A stretch of DNA of 64,000 bases from Roseomonas alba (GTDB lineage: Bacteria; Pseudomonadota; Alphaproteobacteria; Acetobacterales; Acetobacteraceae), in assembly GCF_019430885.1 (NCBI RefSeq), contig NZ_JAHYBZ010000002.1, positions 844,871 to 908,870 on the forward strand, given 5' to 3'. Numbering within the stretch: the first letter of the stretch is position 1; each line of letters opens with the position of its first letter. This document shows, piece after piece, positions 9,164 to 17,632 of this stretch. The translations under genes and the position numbers were made by a program. Below the pieces are notes generated by a model. It was not told the origin of the DNA. It made no database searches and saw only the letters and a program-made list of their open reading frames with translations.

Positions 9164-9915
9164 CCGCCGCCCCCGTCCACATCGCCGGCGAACGGCTGAT
9201 GCTCGATCCCGCCGGCGTGCTGCACTGGCCGGCGCGGCGGATGCTCGTCGTCGCCGACCTGCATTTCGAGAAGGGCAGCGCCTTCGCCGCCCGCGGCCGC
9301 CTGGTGCCGCCCTTCGACACGCGGGAGACGCTGTCCCGACTGATCCCCCTGCTTCGCCGCTACGGCCCGAAGCGCATCGTCTTCCTGGGCGATTCCTTCC
9401 ATGACGACGAAGGCTGCACGCGGATCGCGGAGCACGACCGCGCCGCGCTGATCGCCACGCTGGAAGGCATCGACATCACCTGGGTCGCCGGCAACCACGA
9501 CCCCGCCCCGCCGGTCGGCCTGCCGGGCACGGCGGTCGAGGAACTGCGCGACGGCCCCCTCACCTTCCGCCACATCCCGACGCCGCGCGCGATGGGCGAG
9601 GTTGCCGGTCATCTGCACCCGCGCGCCGTTGCGCCGACGCGCGCCGGCGGCGTCGCCCGGCCCTGCTTCATCAGCGACGGCCGGCGCGTGCTGATGCCCG
9701 CCTTCGGCGCCTATACCGGCGGGCTCGACGCCGCCGACCCGGCCATCACCGGGCTGTTCCCACGCGGCGGCCGCGCCTTCCTGCTAGGGGCGGAAAGGCT
9801 CTACTCCTTCCCGCTGGCGCCGCGGCGCAGCAGCGTGGCGGTGGATCTCGTCAGCTTCGGCGATGGTCAGGCCGAATTGCCGTTCCATGTGACGTCCAGG
9901 CTGCAGAACGGTTGA
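9160..9915 (+). CDS. pdeM: Ligase-associated metallophosphoesterase PdeM
   Basis: This 251-residue calcineurin-like phosphoesterase has the metal-binding motifs in order: VADLHFEKG (Asp32, His34), GDSFHDDEG (Asp78), GNHDP (111-115) and GHLHPRA near residue 156. The family (TIGR04123) is the Mn-dependent DNA endonuclease/phosphodiesterase component of the ligase-helicase-exonuclease cluster. Translation is coupled to the helicase through the ATGA overlap at 9160-9163. It is cytoplasmic, with no signal peptide. Metal-binding residues appear intact, so the enzyme is probably active. Confidence 0.93.
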   Translation: MTAAPVHIAGERLMLDPAGVLHWPARRMLVVADLHFEKGSAFAARGRLVPPFDTRETLSRLIPLLRRYGPKRIVFLGDSFHDDEGCTRIAEHDRAALIATLEGIDITWVAGNHDPAPPVGLPGTAVEELRDGPLTFRHIPTPRAMGEVAGHLHPRAVAPTRAGGVARPCFISDGRRVLMPAFGAYTGGLDAADPAITGLFPRGGRAFLLGAERLYSFPLAPRRSSVAVDLVSFGDGQAELPFHVTSRLQNG

Positions 9916-9944
9916 AGAGCAAACGACACAAGAGGACGCGGACC

Positions 9945-10292
9945 ATGCCCTATGACGGAAGCTGCCACTGCGGCGCGGTCACCTTCACGGTGGACGCGGA
10001 TACCCCGACCCAGGCGCTGTCCTGCAATTGCTCCATCTGCCGCCGCAAGGGGCTGCTGCTGACCTTCGTGCCGCGGTCCGCCGTGACGATCCGCGGCGAG
10101 GAGGCGCTGCGCGAATACCTCTTCAACACGCACAAGATCAGCCACCGGTTCTGCACGACCTGCGGCAGCGAAACCTTCGCCTTCGCCCAGACGCCCGATG
10201 GCGGCGAAGGCTGCGCAGTCAATCTGCGCTGCGTGCCGGCGGTCGATCTCGCGGCACTGGAGATCCAGCATTACGACGGTGCGAGCCGCTAG
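9945..10292 (+). CDS. GFA-family zinc-binding protein
   Basis: The 115-residue product MPYDGSCHCGAVTFTVD carries the cysteine pattern of the GFA/Mss4-like fold: CHC near residues 7-9, CNCSIC around 26-31, and CTTCGS near 74. These usually bind two zinc ions. Family members include glutathione-dependent formaldehyde-activating enzymes and Gfa-like centromere proteins; most, like this one, have no proven reaction. An in-frame ATG at 9912 exists, but GAGG just before 9945 and the usual family N-terminus favour the shorter form. It follows pdeM by 29 bases and may be read through from it. Confidence 0.88.
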   Translation: MPYDGSCHCGAVTFTVDADTPTQALSCNCSICRRKGLLLTFVPRSAVTIRGEEALREYLFNTHKISHRFCTTCGSETFAFAQTPDGGEGCAVNLRCVPAVDLAALEIQHYDGASR

Positions 10293-10371
10293 GGTTCCTT
10301 CGTACGACGGGACGCGCCGCGGTTCCCGGGCTTTCCGCCGGGCCGGTCATCGCGGTGCTGTCGCTGTGGAG

Positions 10372-10602
10372 TTGGAGGGGCCTTGCCCCTCCAAACCACC
10401 CCACCAAAGGCCCGAGGCCTTTGGAAACCGTCACCTGGCACCGTGCGCCACTGACGGAACAGTGCCGAGACCCGCACTTGCGCACGAAGCGCGCCTGGTG
10501 GGGTTCCTCACGGCCGCCGTGCCCCACACCAAGATCCGACGGTCCAGGCCATGCCATGGCCTGGCGGGGTGAGGTTTGGAGAGGGGCAGAGCCCCTCTCC
10601 AA
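10372..10602. repeat. Composite palindromic element, copy R2 (intact, 231 bp)
   Basis: Left outer hairpin 10374-10392 (GGAGGGGC, loop CTT, GCCCCTCC). Left inner hairpin 10406-10422 (AAAGGCC, loop CGA, GGCCTTT). The core contains GCCGAGACCCGCACTTGCGC. Right inner palindrome 10544-10564 (CCAGGCCATG, one central C, CATGGCCTGG). Linker GGCGGGGTGAGG. Right outer hairpin 10578-10600 (GGAGAGGGGC, loop AGA, GCCCCTCTCC). A further solo outer hairpin (GGGGC AGA GCCCC) follows at about 10634-10649. The element fills most of the 363-base convergent gap between the GFA protein and the sulfotransferase, and no gene is seen there. Confidence 0.9.
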
Positions 10603-10655
10603 TCCCGCGCTTTGCCCTTCTTCTCGCACCGAAAGGGGCAGAGCCCCTCCGATCT

Positions 10656-11594
10656 TCAGGCTGCCGCCATCGGCCGCGCCCTCGAGCCATGCGCCAGCCA
10701 CGCCGCGCACTCCTCGCCGAGTTCACGCCGCGCCGTCGCCTCATACGCCGCGCAATCCTCCGCGGTCAGCGTGTCGCGCCAGCGACCGTTGGTGCCCTTG
10801 TTGATGAAGGTCTCCGCGCCGCCATCCCAGAAGACACCGCCGAGCGGCGCCGCCTGGGCCGCATGCGCCTTCATCCAGGCGAAGCTGCTGTGTTCCAGGA
10901 TGGCCGGCCAGCGATCCTCGGCCACCTCCACGCCCAGGAAGGCGGCGATGCGGCGGGCCTCGCCGGGCAGGTCGGCCTTCAGATCCTCGAAATGCAGCAG
11001 CAGAAGGTTCGGCAGGTCGCGGATCGCCCACCAGCTCCGCACATTGTCCCAGAAGGGCCAGAAGGGATGCCCGTCGCGCGCCATCCAGTCGAGGAAGTAG
11101 TCGCGCACCGTCCCCTGCGGCGGTTCGATCGCGGGGCCGACGCGGCCCGGCGTATCGTTCAGCGCCGCGTACCACAGGGCATTCGCATTGGCGTGGTGGT
11201 TGTGCATGCTCCACACCACGTCGCGCCCGTCCCGCGCGACATAGATGTATTTCGCGCGCGGCGAATAGACGAGCGCATCGACCGGCAGATGCGTCTTGAG
11301 GAAGCGGCGATGCGCCTGCGCCTCGATGGCCGCGAGCTTCTCGGGCTTCGGCGGCACGCGCAGATCGACCCAGGGCGAGGTCGACGCGACATCCACCTCC
11401 GGCGACCCGTCCGACAGGATCTGTCCGACGATCTGCTGCGTCCAGGTGGTGCCTGACTTGGCATAGGTGCCGACGATGATGTCGTCGTCGCGGAACACGA
11501 AGTCGTTCCAGACCGTGGAATCGAAATGGTGGTTGTGCAGTTCCCGCGTCTTGCAGGGCCATGCGGCCGCCAGCCGCGTCTCGTTGTCGTTCAT
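10656..11594 (-). CDS. Sulfotransferase family protein
   Basis: This 312-residue protein has the PAPS 5'-phosphosulfate loop GTYAKSGTTW (residues 42-51) and a second PAPS-binding block with KYIYVARDGRDVVWSMHNH, which carries the 3'-phosphate Arg/Ser signature. Such enzymes transfer sulfate from PAPS to hydroxyls of small molecules or sugars in the cytoplasm. The length fits the cytosolic sulfotransferase family (280-320). It lies 143 bases downstream of a Bug binding protein on the same strand; that spacer carries nothing I recognise. The acceptor cannot be predicted. Its 3' end faces repeat R2. Confidence 0.9.
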   Translation of the reverse strand: MNDNETRLAAAWPCKTRELHNHHFDSTVWNDFVFRDDDIIVGTYAKSGTTWTQQIVGQILSDGSPEVDVASTSPWVDLRVPPKPEKLAAIEAQAHRRFLKTHLPVDALVYSPRAKYIYVARDGRDVVWSMHNHHANANALWYAALNDTPGRVGPAIEPPQGTVRDYFLDWMARDGHPFWPFWDNVRSWWAIRDLPNLLLLHFEDLKADLPGEARRIAAFLGVEVAEDRWPAILEHSSFAWMKAHAAQAAPLGGVFWDGGAETFINKGTNGRWRDTLTAEDCAAYEATARRELGEECAAWLAHGSRARPMAAA

Positions 11595-11737
11595 GTCGCC
11601 AGCTCCGGGTTACGGCCCCGCAGGGCACGGGCGCCGCCGATGCGGCGACGCCGGCCGGCACCCTCGCCGGCAGAGCGGCCTCATACGCGGCCGGGCGACC
11701 CGCCGCGGTGCGGCGGATCACATCGGAGTGAGCGCGA

Positions 11738-12721
11738 TCATCCCGCCGTGATGTTGGCGGTCCGGGCGATGGCGCGCCAGTTCTCCGTCTCTCGCGCCAC
11801 GCGATCGGCCAGCGCCTCGGCGGTGCTCGGCGCCACCAGCGCGCCGGCCTGGAAGGCGCGGTCGCGCAGGCCCTGGTCGGCGAGCACCCCCTGCAGCGTG
11901 TCCGACAGCATCGCCACCATCGGTGCGGGCACGCCGCGCGGGGCGAAGACCGAAAACCAGACATTCAGGTTGAGGTCCGGCATGCCCTGCTCCGCCGCAG
12001 AGGGGATGTCCGGCAGCCCCGGATGCCGTTCGTTCGACGATACGCACAGCGCGCGCAGCTTGCCGTCGCGCACCAGCGGCGTCAGCGGCGGGGGCGAATT
12101 CATGTAGAATTGGATGCGCCCGGCAATCAGGTCGCGGATGGTCTCCCCGGTGCCGCGATAGGGCACGTGCACCAGGTCGATCCCCGCGCGGTGCTTGAGG
12201 TATTCGGTGCCCATGTGGTGCATGGACCCGTTGCCGGCCGAGGCGTAGTTCATCTCCCCCGGCTTCTGCTTCGCGAGGGCGATGAATTCCTGCAGCGTCG
12301 TCGCCGGCACGGTGGGATGCGTGACGAAGAGCTGCGGCGTGTCGGTGATCTGCCCCACGGCCTGGAAGTCGCGCATCGGCTGGATGTCACCGAGCCCGTT
12401 GATGGCCGCGCGCCCCGTCATGGTCGCGCAATAGCCGCAGAGCAGCGTGGTACCATCCTGCGGCGCGCGGATCACCGAGGTCAGCCCGACCACGTCGTTC
12501 CCGCCCGGCCGGTTCTCCACCACCATGGTCGCGCCGAGCGCCCGCCCGAAGGAGTCCGCGATGAGCCGCGCGGAGAAGTCGGTCCCGCCGCCGGCCGGCG
12601 ACGGCACGACGAGGGTGATGGTCCTGCCCGCGAGGCTGCCCTGCGTCCGGGCGACGCCTGGCGCGGCGAGCACGGCAATGCCGCCGCCGAGCAGGGCTCG
12701 GCGCGGTGTGGTGATGGTCAT
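11738..12721 (-). CDS. Bug-family tripartite tricarboxylate transporter substrate-binding protein
   Basis: The 327-residue product starts MTITTPRRALLGGGIAVLAAPGVART (signal peptide with paired Arg), then AGRTITLVVPSPAGGGTDF and VENRPGGNDVVG. These are the Bug-family ligand loop and the VxNRxGxxG motif. It is a periplasmic binding protein for an unidentified carboxylate-like ligand. It lies 27 bases after the CMD gene, so it probably shares the SDR-CMD transcript. No TctAB membrane partners are seen here; Bug proteins often work with distant permeases. Confidence 0.9.
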   Translation of the reverse strand: MTITTPRRALLGGGIAVLAAPGVARTQGSLAGRTITLVVPSPAGGGTDFSARLIADSFGRALGATMVVENRPGGNDVVGLTSVIRAPQDGTTLLCGYCATMTGRAAINGLGDIQPMRDFQAVGQITDTPQLFVTHPTVPATTLQEFIALAKQKPGEMNYASAGNGSMHHMGTEYLKHRAGIDLVHVPYRGTGETIRDLIAGRIQFYMNSPPPLTPLVRDGKLRALCVSSNERHPGLPDIPSAAEQGMPDLNLNVWFSVFAPRGVPAPMVAMLSDTLQGVLADQGLRDRAFQAGALVAPSTAEALADRVARETENWRAIARTANITAG

Positions 12722-12748
12722 TCCTGGTTTCTCCCGCTGGTCTTGCTG

Positions 12749-13303
12749 TCAGGTCGCGTCCGGGAAGGGTCTGTCGCCGGTCACCGGCACCTCCCCCACA
12801 TTCAGGATGAAGGACAGCAGCGTGTAGTAGCCGAGCACCGTCAGCAGCTCGACGAAGGGCGCCTCGCCCAGCGCGTCGCGGCCGGCGGCGAAGTCGGCGT
12901 CGTCGAGGCGACCTCGGTCGAGCACCGCGCGGGACAGGCGCCAGACAAGCTGCTCGGTCGCATCAGCAAAGCGCGGATCCTCGCCGGCGCGCAGCCGTTC
13001 CAGCGGCGCCGGATCGACGCCCGCCGTCACCGCGATCGGGTGATGCGCGAACCATTCGAACTGCGCCTGCCAGCGGCGCGAGACGGTGAGGATCGCGATC
13101 TCCCGCAGTCGGTCGTCCAGCATGCCAGAGAAGCGCAGCCCGGCACCGAGCCGCTGCACCGCATCCGCCACGGCGGGCGCGCGCAGCAGCACGGTGAAGG
13201 GGCCGATCACGCCGCCGCGCGGCCCGGCGGTCATCGCCGCGACGACGGCACGCTGCGCCTCGTCCAGCGCGGCGTCGGGCAGCGGCGGGAACCGGCCGCT
13301 CAT
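12749..13303 (-). CDS. Carboxymuconolactone decarboxylase (CMD)-family protein
   Basis: This 184-residue all-helical protein resembles the AhpD/CMD family: an N-terminal RFPPLPDAALDEAQRAV, a central REIAILTVSRRWQAQFEWFAHH motif, and a C-terminal FVELLTVLGYYTLLSFILN helix. The histidines in FEWFAHH fit the family active site, but no CxxC peroxidase pair is present, which favours a decarboxylase-like or unknown reaction over alkylhydroperoxidase. The start at 13303 overlaps the SDR stop by four bases. A much longer open frame upstream is a shadow of the SDR gene and was discarded. The context suggests catabolism of the Bug ligand. Confidence 0.88.
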   Translation of the reverse strand: MSGRFPPLPDAALDEAQRAVVAAMTAGPRGGVIGPFTVLLRAPAVADAVQRLGAGLRFSGMLDDRLREIAILTVSRRWQAQFEWFAHHPIAVTAGVDPAPLERLRAGEDPRFADATEQLVWRLSRAVLDRGRLDDADFAAGRDALGEAPFVELLTVLGYYTLLSFILNVGEVPVTGDRPFPDAT

Positions 13304-14112
13304 GCGCCCGCCCCGGGCATCATGGCGGACATGCCGCCATCGACGATGATCTCGGTGCCGGTGATGTAGCGGGATTCGTCGGCGGCGAGGAACAGCACCG
13401 CATGCGCCACGTCCCAGCCCGTGCCCATCTTGCCGGTCGGCACCTGTGCGTCGCGCTTCGCGACCAGGCTGGCCGCGTCGTTGGCGCCGAGCTGGCGCAG
13501 CAGCCGGTTCTCGACCAGCGGCGTGTGCATCAGCCCGGGAATGACAACGTTGCAGCGCACGCCTTTCCGCGCCTGGTCCATCGCGACGGATTTCGTCAGC
13601 CCGATCACGCCCATCTTGGACGCCGAATAGGCGATGTGCGGGCGGTCGCCCGACATGCGCAGCGCGGCAATGGAGGCGATGTTCACGATGGCCGCCGTCT
13701 CGCATTCGCGGAGATAGGGCAGCGCGTGCTTGCAGCCCAGGAAGACGCTGCGGAGGTTGATGTCGAACTGGCGGTCCCAGACCTCCTCGGTCATGGATTC
13801 CGCGCTCCCCGGCGCCGAGCCGCCGACATTGTTCACCAGGATGTCGAGCCGGCCGAAGGTCGCGACCGCGGCCTCGATGGACGCCTTCACCGCGTCGGAG
13901 TCCGTCACGTCCGCGGTGTGCGCGACGGCGCGCCCGCCTTCCTTCGCGATGATGCCGACGGTTTCGGCGACGGCCTCGGGCTTGTTGTCGATGCAGAAGA
14001 CCGCGGCACCCTGGCGGGCGAAGAGCACCGCGGTCGCCTTGCCGTTCCCCCAGCCCGGACCGACCGAGCCGGCACCGGTCACGATCGCGACCTTGCCTGT
14101 CAGATCAAGCAC
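13300..14112 (-). CDS. Short-chain dehydrogenase/reductase
   Basis: This 270-residue NAD(P)-dependent oxidoreductase has a Rossmann start VAIVTGAGSVGPGWGNG. It has NNVG at residues 94-97, catalytic Ser147 in VNIAS, and YSASK (Tyr162, Lys166). The glycine-rich loop TGAGSVGPGWG is longer than the classic TGxxxGIG. Asp42 after the second strand suggests NAD preference. The start is a GTG with GGAGAGGG about 5 bases upstream; the frame further upstream lacks any such site. It overlaps the CMD gene (ATGA), which is followed by a Bug protein, and so probably oxidises an alcohol intermediate in that pathway. Confidence 0.9.
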   Translation of the reverse strand: MLDLTGKVAIVTGAGSVGPGWGNGKATAVLFARQGAAVFCIDNKPEAVAETVGIIAKEGGRAVAHTADVTDSDAVKASIEAAVATFGRLDILVNNVGGSAPGSAESMTEEVWDRQFDINLRSVFLGCKHALPYLRECETAAIVNIASIAALRMSGDRPHIAYSASKMGVIGLTKSVAMDQARKGVRCNVVIPGLMHTPLVENRLLRQLGANDAASLVAKRDAQVPTGKMGTGWDVAHAVLFLAADESRYITGTEIIVDGGMSAMMPGAGA

Positions 14113-14199
14113 GCACCCTCTCCATTCTTGGACAGGGTCATGCCTACAATCGGCAAGAACGCGTGGCAACCGACCGCGCGGTCGGGTGCCAGCACCCCG

Positions 14200-15402
14200 T
14201 CAGCCGGCCAGGTACTTCTCCGCCGCGCTGCCCAGCACCTGGCAGCACAGGGCGAGGTCTTCCTCCTTGGTGTCCTCAGCCCAATGGTGGCTGATGCCGC
14301 CGATGGACGGCGTGAACAGCATCGCGGCCGGCATGCGCTTGGCGATGTACTGCGCATCATGCCCGGCACCCGATGGCATGGTGGTCCAGGCGCCCGGCGC
14401 TTCCTCCTCCGCCGCGGCCTTCAGCGCGGCCATCATCGCCGGGTCGCAGATGGCGGGCGTCGCACGCGACTTCTGCGTCAGGGTCGCGGGACACTTCTCG
14501 CGCCGGTTGCTCTCCTGCACCAGGCGACGGAGCGTCTCCTCCATCCGCTCCAGCACCGGGACGGACACGTCGCGGAACTGGAAGAGCACCTCGGCCGAAC
14601 CTGGGATGATCGACGGCGCACCCGGCTCCAGCGCGATGCGTCCGGTGGTCCAGGTGGACCGCTCGCCGCAGATGCGCGGGAACTCCTGGTCGATGGCGGC
14701 CAGCAGCCGCACCGCCGACAGGCCGGCATCCTTGCGCTCGGCCATGGTGGTGCCGCCCGCGTGGTCCTGCTGACCGTCAAAGCGCAGCAGCCACTGCCAG
14801 ATGGCGACGATGCCCGTCACCACGCCGACGCGCAGGCCCTTCGATTCCAGGTTGGTGCCCTGCTCGATATGCAGTTCGAAGAAGCCCTTGTGGCGCCCGG
14901 GTTCAAGCTGCATCCGCGGCTTGCCGGCGAGCCCCGCCGCAGCGAGCGCATCGCGCAGCGGCTGCCCATCGTTGCGGCTGCGGGACCGGTCGATCTCGTC
15001 ATCCGACAGCTCGCCGATGAGGGACCGGCTGCCGAGGAAGCCGCCCTCGAAATGCCCTTCCTCATCGGCGAAGGCACAGACATCGACGGGCAGCCCCGCG
15101 CGCGCCAGCGCCAGGGCCGCCACGACGCCCAGCGCACCATCGAGCCACCCGGCCTGGTTCTGGCTCTCGATATGGCTGCCCGCCAGCAGATGCGGCCCAT
15201 TGCCCTTGTGGCGGCCATACACATTACCGATGCCGTCGATGGAGGCTTCAAGCCCGCACTCGGTCAGTCGTTCCATCAGCCAGCGCCGGGATTCCATGTC
15301 CTGCGGCGAATAGGTCGGACGGTGCACGCCAGTCTTGTAGGCACCGATCTTCCGGAGCTCGTTAAGGTCGCGCAGGAAGCGCTCGGTGTCGATCCGCGGC
15401 AT
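14200..15402 (-). CDS. M20-family Zn-dependent amidase/carbamoylase
   Basis: This 400-residue protein is of the N-carbamoyl-L-amino acid hydrolase/allantoate amidohydrolase type. Metal-site motifs appear in order: GSHIES (normally GSHxDT), GWLDGALGV, ADEEGHFEGGFLGS, ELHIEQG and GAGHDAQ. It hydrolyses a C-N bond of carbamoyl or ureido substrates in the cytoplasm. The start at 15402 (MPRIDTERF) has AAGGA 7 bases upstream; the alternative ATG at 15429 has none. It is 87 bases upstream of the SDR gene on the same strand, so it may head that operon. It fits with the hydantoin-type and D-aminoacylase genes nearby as part of amino-acid derivative catabolism. Confidence 0.9.
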   Translation of the reverse strand: MPRIDTERFLRDLNELRKIGAYKTGVHRPTYSPQDMESRRWLMERLTECGLEASIDGIGNVYGRHKGNGPHLLAGSHIESQNQAGWLDGALGVVAALALARAGLPVDVCAFADEEGHFEGGFLGSRSLIGELSDDEIDRSRSRNDGQPLRDALAAAGLAGKPRMQLEPGRHKGFFELHIEQGTNLESKGLRVGVVTGIVAIWQWLLRFDGQQDHAGGTTMAERKDAGLSAVRLLAAIDQEFPRICGERSTWTTGRIALEPGAPSIIPGSAEVLFQFRDVSVPVLERMEETLRRLVQESNRREKCPATLTQKSRATPAICDPAMMAALKAAAEEEAPGAWTTMPSGAGHDAQYIAKRMPAAMLFTPSIGGISHHWAEDTKEEDLALCCQVLGSAAEKYLAG

Positions 15403-15537
15403 GGCAGGGTCCTTCTCGTCGATACCCATGCTGCGGCGCGAAATCCGCCGCGGCAAGGACGCGATTAACCGGCCGGCAAGGTCGATGCGCTTTCGTAGCG
15501 GCGCCGCAAACCGCGGTGCCTCTGTCGGAGACCGAAA

Positions 15538-15750
15538 ATGATCCCTCTGACGACCCTCCCCCCTCGTCAGCCCGAGGCCGTGGATTCCGTGGCCCTGATC
15601 GAAACCGCCAAGGGCGCGGAACTGCATCTGCGCGCCGCCTCGGGCGCCCTGATGCGTCTGCCCCTGGCCGATGCCGACCACCTCAAGGGCCTGGCGGCGC
15701 TCGCCGTGATGGCGGGCGCGCTGGGCGCGATGACCAGCAGCCCGGCCTGA
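15538..15750 (+). CDS. Small hypothetical protein (70 aa)
   Basis: The 70-residue product MIPLTTLPPRQPEAVDSVAL is preceded by GGAG about 8 bases before the ATG, and codon third positions are strongly G/C. No signal peptide or domain was recognised; the C-terminal third is alanine-rich (LAALAVMAGALGAMTS) and could be a short amphipathic or membrane-associating helix. It stands divergent from the M20 hydrolase and convergent with the peptide-binding protein. A frame starting at 15516 overlaps it but has weaker codon bias. Function unknown. Confidence 0.5.
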   Translation: MIPLTTLPPRQPEAVDSVALIETAKGAELHLRAASGALMRLPLADADHLKGLAALAVMAGALGAMTSSPA

Positions 15751-15795
15751 CCCAGAGCCTGTCCCGGAAGCCGCCTGACGACACCCTAAGACGGC

Positions 15796-15877
15796 CGGCA
15801 CCGACCCGCACCCCCGCCCAGCCAATCACGTCAACGTCCTGGATTGGGTGGCCGGGCGGGGATGCGGGCCGGTGCCG
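15796..15877 (-). terminator. Long 3' hairpin after the solute-binding gene
   Basis: The left arm 15796-15827 and right arm 15842-15877 pair over more than 24 positions, beginning CGGCACCG and CGGTGCCG, around a 14-base loop. Three positions fail to pair on the plus strand (A:C or C:A). All three become G:U wobbles in a minus-strand transcript, so the structure fits RNA from the 15919-17493 gene, whose 3' end is 41 bases away. No T-run was seen. Confidence 0.55.
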
Positions 15878-15918
15878 AATCTGCACATGCGCCGGATGGC
15901 GCACGCCCAAAGAGGCTC

Positions 15919-17493
15919 TCAGACCCGCCGGACACCCCAGAAGCTCGGCAGCCCAACCGGGATGTCGGTGATGGTGCTGCGATAGGCCGTCATGCGGGAA
16001 TACTCGCCGAGCGGCAGGTAGGGCAGGTCGATCCAGAAACGCTCCTGGATCGCCCGCGCCACCGCCTGCTGTTGGGCGGTGTCCGGCGCGGCCATCCAGT
16101 CCCGGCGCAGCGCTTCCAACTGCGGGCTGTCGGGCCAGCCGAACCAGGCTCCCGCTCCGTTCGCGCGCAGGCCAAGATGCGCCACCGGATCCAGCATCCC
16201 GGCACCGCTGAAGCCCGAGGTGAAGACCGACCAGCCACCACGTTCGACTGGTTCCTTGCTCGCCCGCCGCGCGCCGATCGTGCCCCAATCAGCGCCGACC
16301 ACATCCACGGTCATGCCCGCGCGCGTCATCATGTCGGCCGAGACCTCGCTCAGTGCCTTCAGCAGCGCGAAGTCGTTGGCCTGAAGCAGCACCACCTTCT
16401 CGCCGGCATAGCCGGCGGCGGCGAGGTCGCGCTTCACCTTGTCCATGTCGCGGGGGCCACGCAGCGCGGCCATGCCGGCATCGGAGGCCATGGGCGTGCC
16501 TGACAGGAAGACGCCCACCTCCCGCCACAAGGCGCGGTCGTCACCGAAGGCTGCGGTCATGTAGGCCGACTGGTCGAGCGCCCCGATCAGCGCCCGCCGC
16601 ACGCCCGGATTGTTGAAGGGCGGATGCAGGTGGTTGAAGCGCAGCACGCTGATGGAACGCTCATCCGTCACGGCGACCGTCACGTCGCGGTTCCGCCGCA
16701 GCATCGGCGCAAGGTCGGTCGAGGGATATTCCAGCCAATCCACCTCGCCCGCCATCAGCGCGCCGGCTGCCGTCGCGGGGTCGGGCAATATCTGCCACTC
16801 GACGCGATCGATGAAGGCGCGCTTGCCGCCGGCCGTGCGGCTCGACGGTTCGTTGCGCGGCACATAGCCGTCGAAGCGCGCATAGGCGACGCGCACCCCC
16901 GCCAGGCGTTCATCGGCCAGGAAACGATATGGCCCGGAGCCCACCATCTCCGTTACCTGGCGGTTCGGCGGTGTCGCCGCGATGCGTTCCGGCATGATGG
17001 CGGGCATCGCGGCCGTCACCTTGCCCAGCGCGCGCGGCAGCAGCGGAAAGGGTCGCTTCAGGCGGATGCGGATGGTGCGGTCGGTCGGCGCACTCATCTC
17101 GTCGAGCACGGCGATCAGTTCCGCGCCCACCATGTCGCGCGCCGCCCAGCGGTTGATCGAGGCGACGCAATCGCGCCCGCGCACTGGCTCGCCGTCGTGG
17201 AATTTCAGCCCTTCCCGCAGGGTGATGGTCCAGTCCAGGCCGTCGCGCTCGACCACATGGCCCTCGGCCATCTGCGGGCGGACGTTGTAGCCCTCGTCCA
17301 GCGCGTAGAGCGTGTCGAACACCATGAAGCCATGGGTCAGCGTCACCGTCGCCGTGGTGAAGACCGGGTCGAGCACCGCGAGATCCGCCTGCGGCACAAA
17401 GCGCAGCGGCCGCCCCGCTTGAGCCCGGCCGAGCCGCGGCGCGGCAACCAGCCCGGCAGCGCCGAGCATGACGGAGCGACGGGATGCAATCAT
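15919..17493 (-). CDS. ABC transporter substrate-binding protein, family 5 (peptide/nickel type)
   Basis: This 524-residue periplasmic protein has the signal peptide MIASRRSVMLGAAGLVAAPRLGRAQ, then LRFVPQADLAVLDPVFTT, the typical SBP_bac_5 opening. EGHVVERDGLDWTITLREGLKFHDG follows, matching the WTFxLRxGVKFHDG signature. The family binds oligopeptides, opines or similar ligands for Dpp/Opp-type importers. No permease or ATPase genes are adjacent, so it is an orphan receptor here. It is divergent from a D-aminoacylase-type gene (139-base gap), suggesting that the imported ligand is an N-acyl amino acid or small peptide; that link is inference. A GGAGG lies 11 bases before the start. Confidence 0.9.
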   Translation of the reverse strand: MIASRRSVMLGAAGLVAAPRLGRAQAGRPLRFVPQADLAVLDPVFTTATVTLTHGFMVFDTLYALDEGYNVRPQMAEGHVVERDGLDWTITLREGLKFHDGEPVRGRDCVASINRWAARDMVGAELIAVLDEMSAPTDRTIRIRLKRPFPLLPRALGKVTAAMPAIMPERIAATPPNRQVTEMVGSGPYRFLADERLAGVRVAYARFDGYVPRNEPSSRTAGGKRAFIDRVEWQILPDPATAAGALMAGEVDWLEYPSTDLAPMLRRNRDVTVAVTDERSISVLRFNHLHPPFNNPGVRRALIGALDQSAYMTAAFGDDRALWREVGVFLSGTPMASDAGMAALRGPRDMDKVKRDLAAAGYAGEKVVLLQANDFALLKALSEVSADMMTRAGMTVDVVGADWGTIGARRASKEPVERGGWSVFTSGFSGAGMLDPVAHLGLRANGAGAWFGWPDSPQLEALRRDWMAAPDTAQQQAVARAIQERFWIDLPYLPLGEYSRMTAYRSTITDIPVGLPSFWGVRRV

Positions 17494-17632
17494 GGATAGG
17501 CAAGCCTCCGGCAGGTGCGACACCGTTCTCCCGTGCGCGATGATCCGGCGCCGCGAGGTCCCGGTCAACGCCTTCCCGGCCCTTCGCCGCTGCGGCATGC
17601 TGCGCCAAGCCGACGAATCAGGAGATCAGCGC

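Noticed and set aside
13402..15468. Plus-strand open frame of 688 codons
   Set aside because: Antisense to the SDR and M20 genes; composition is that of a shadow frame.
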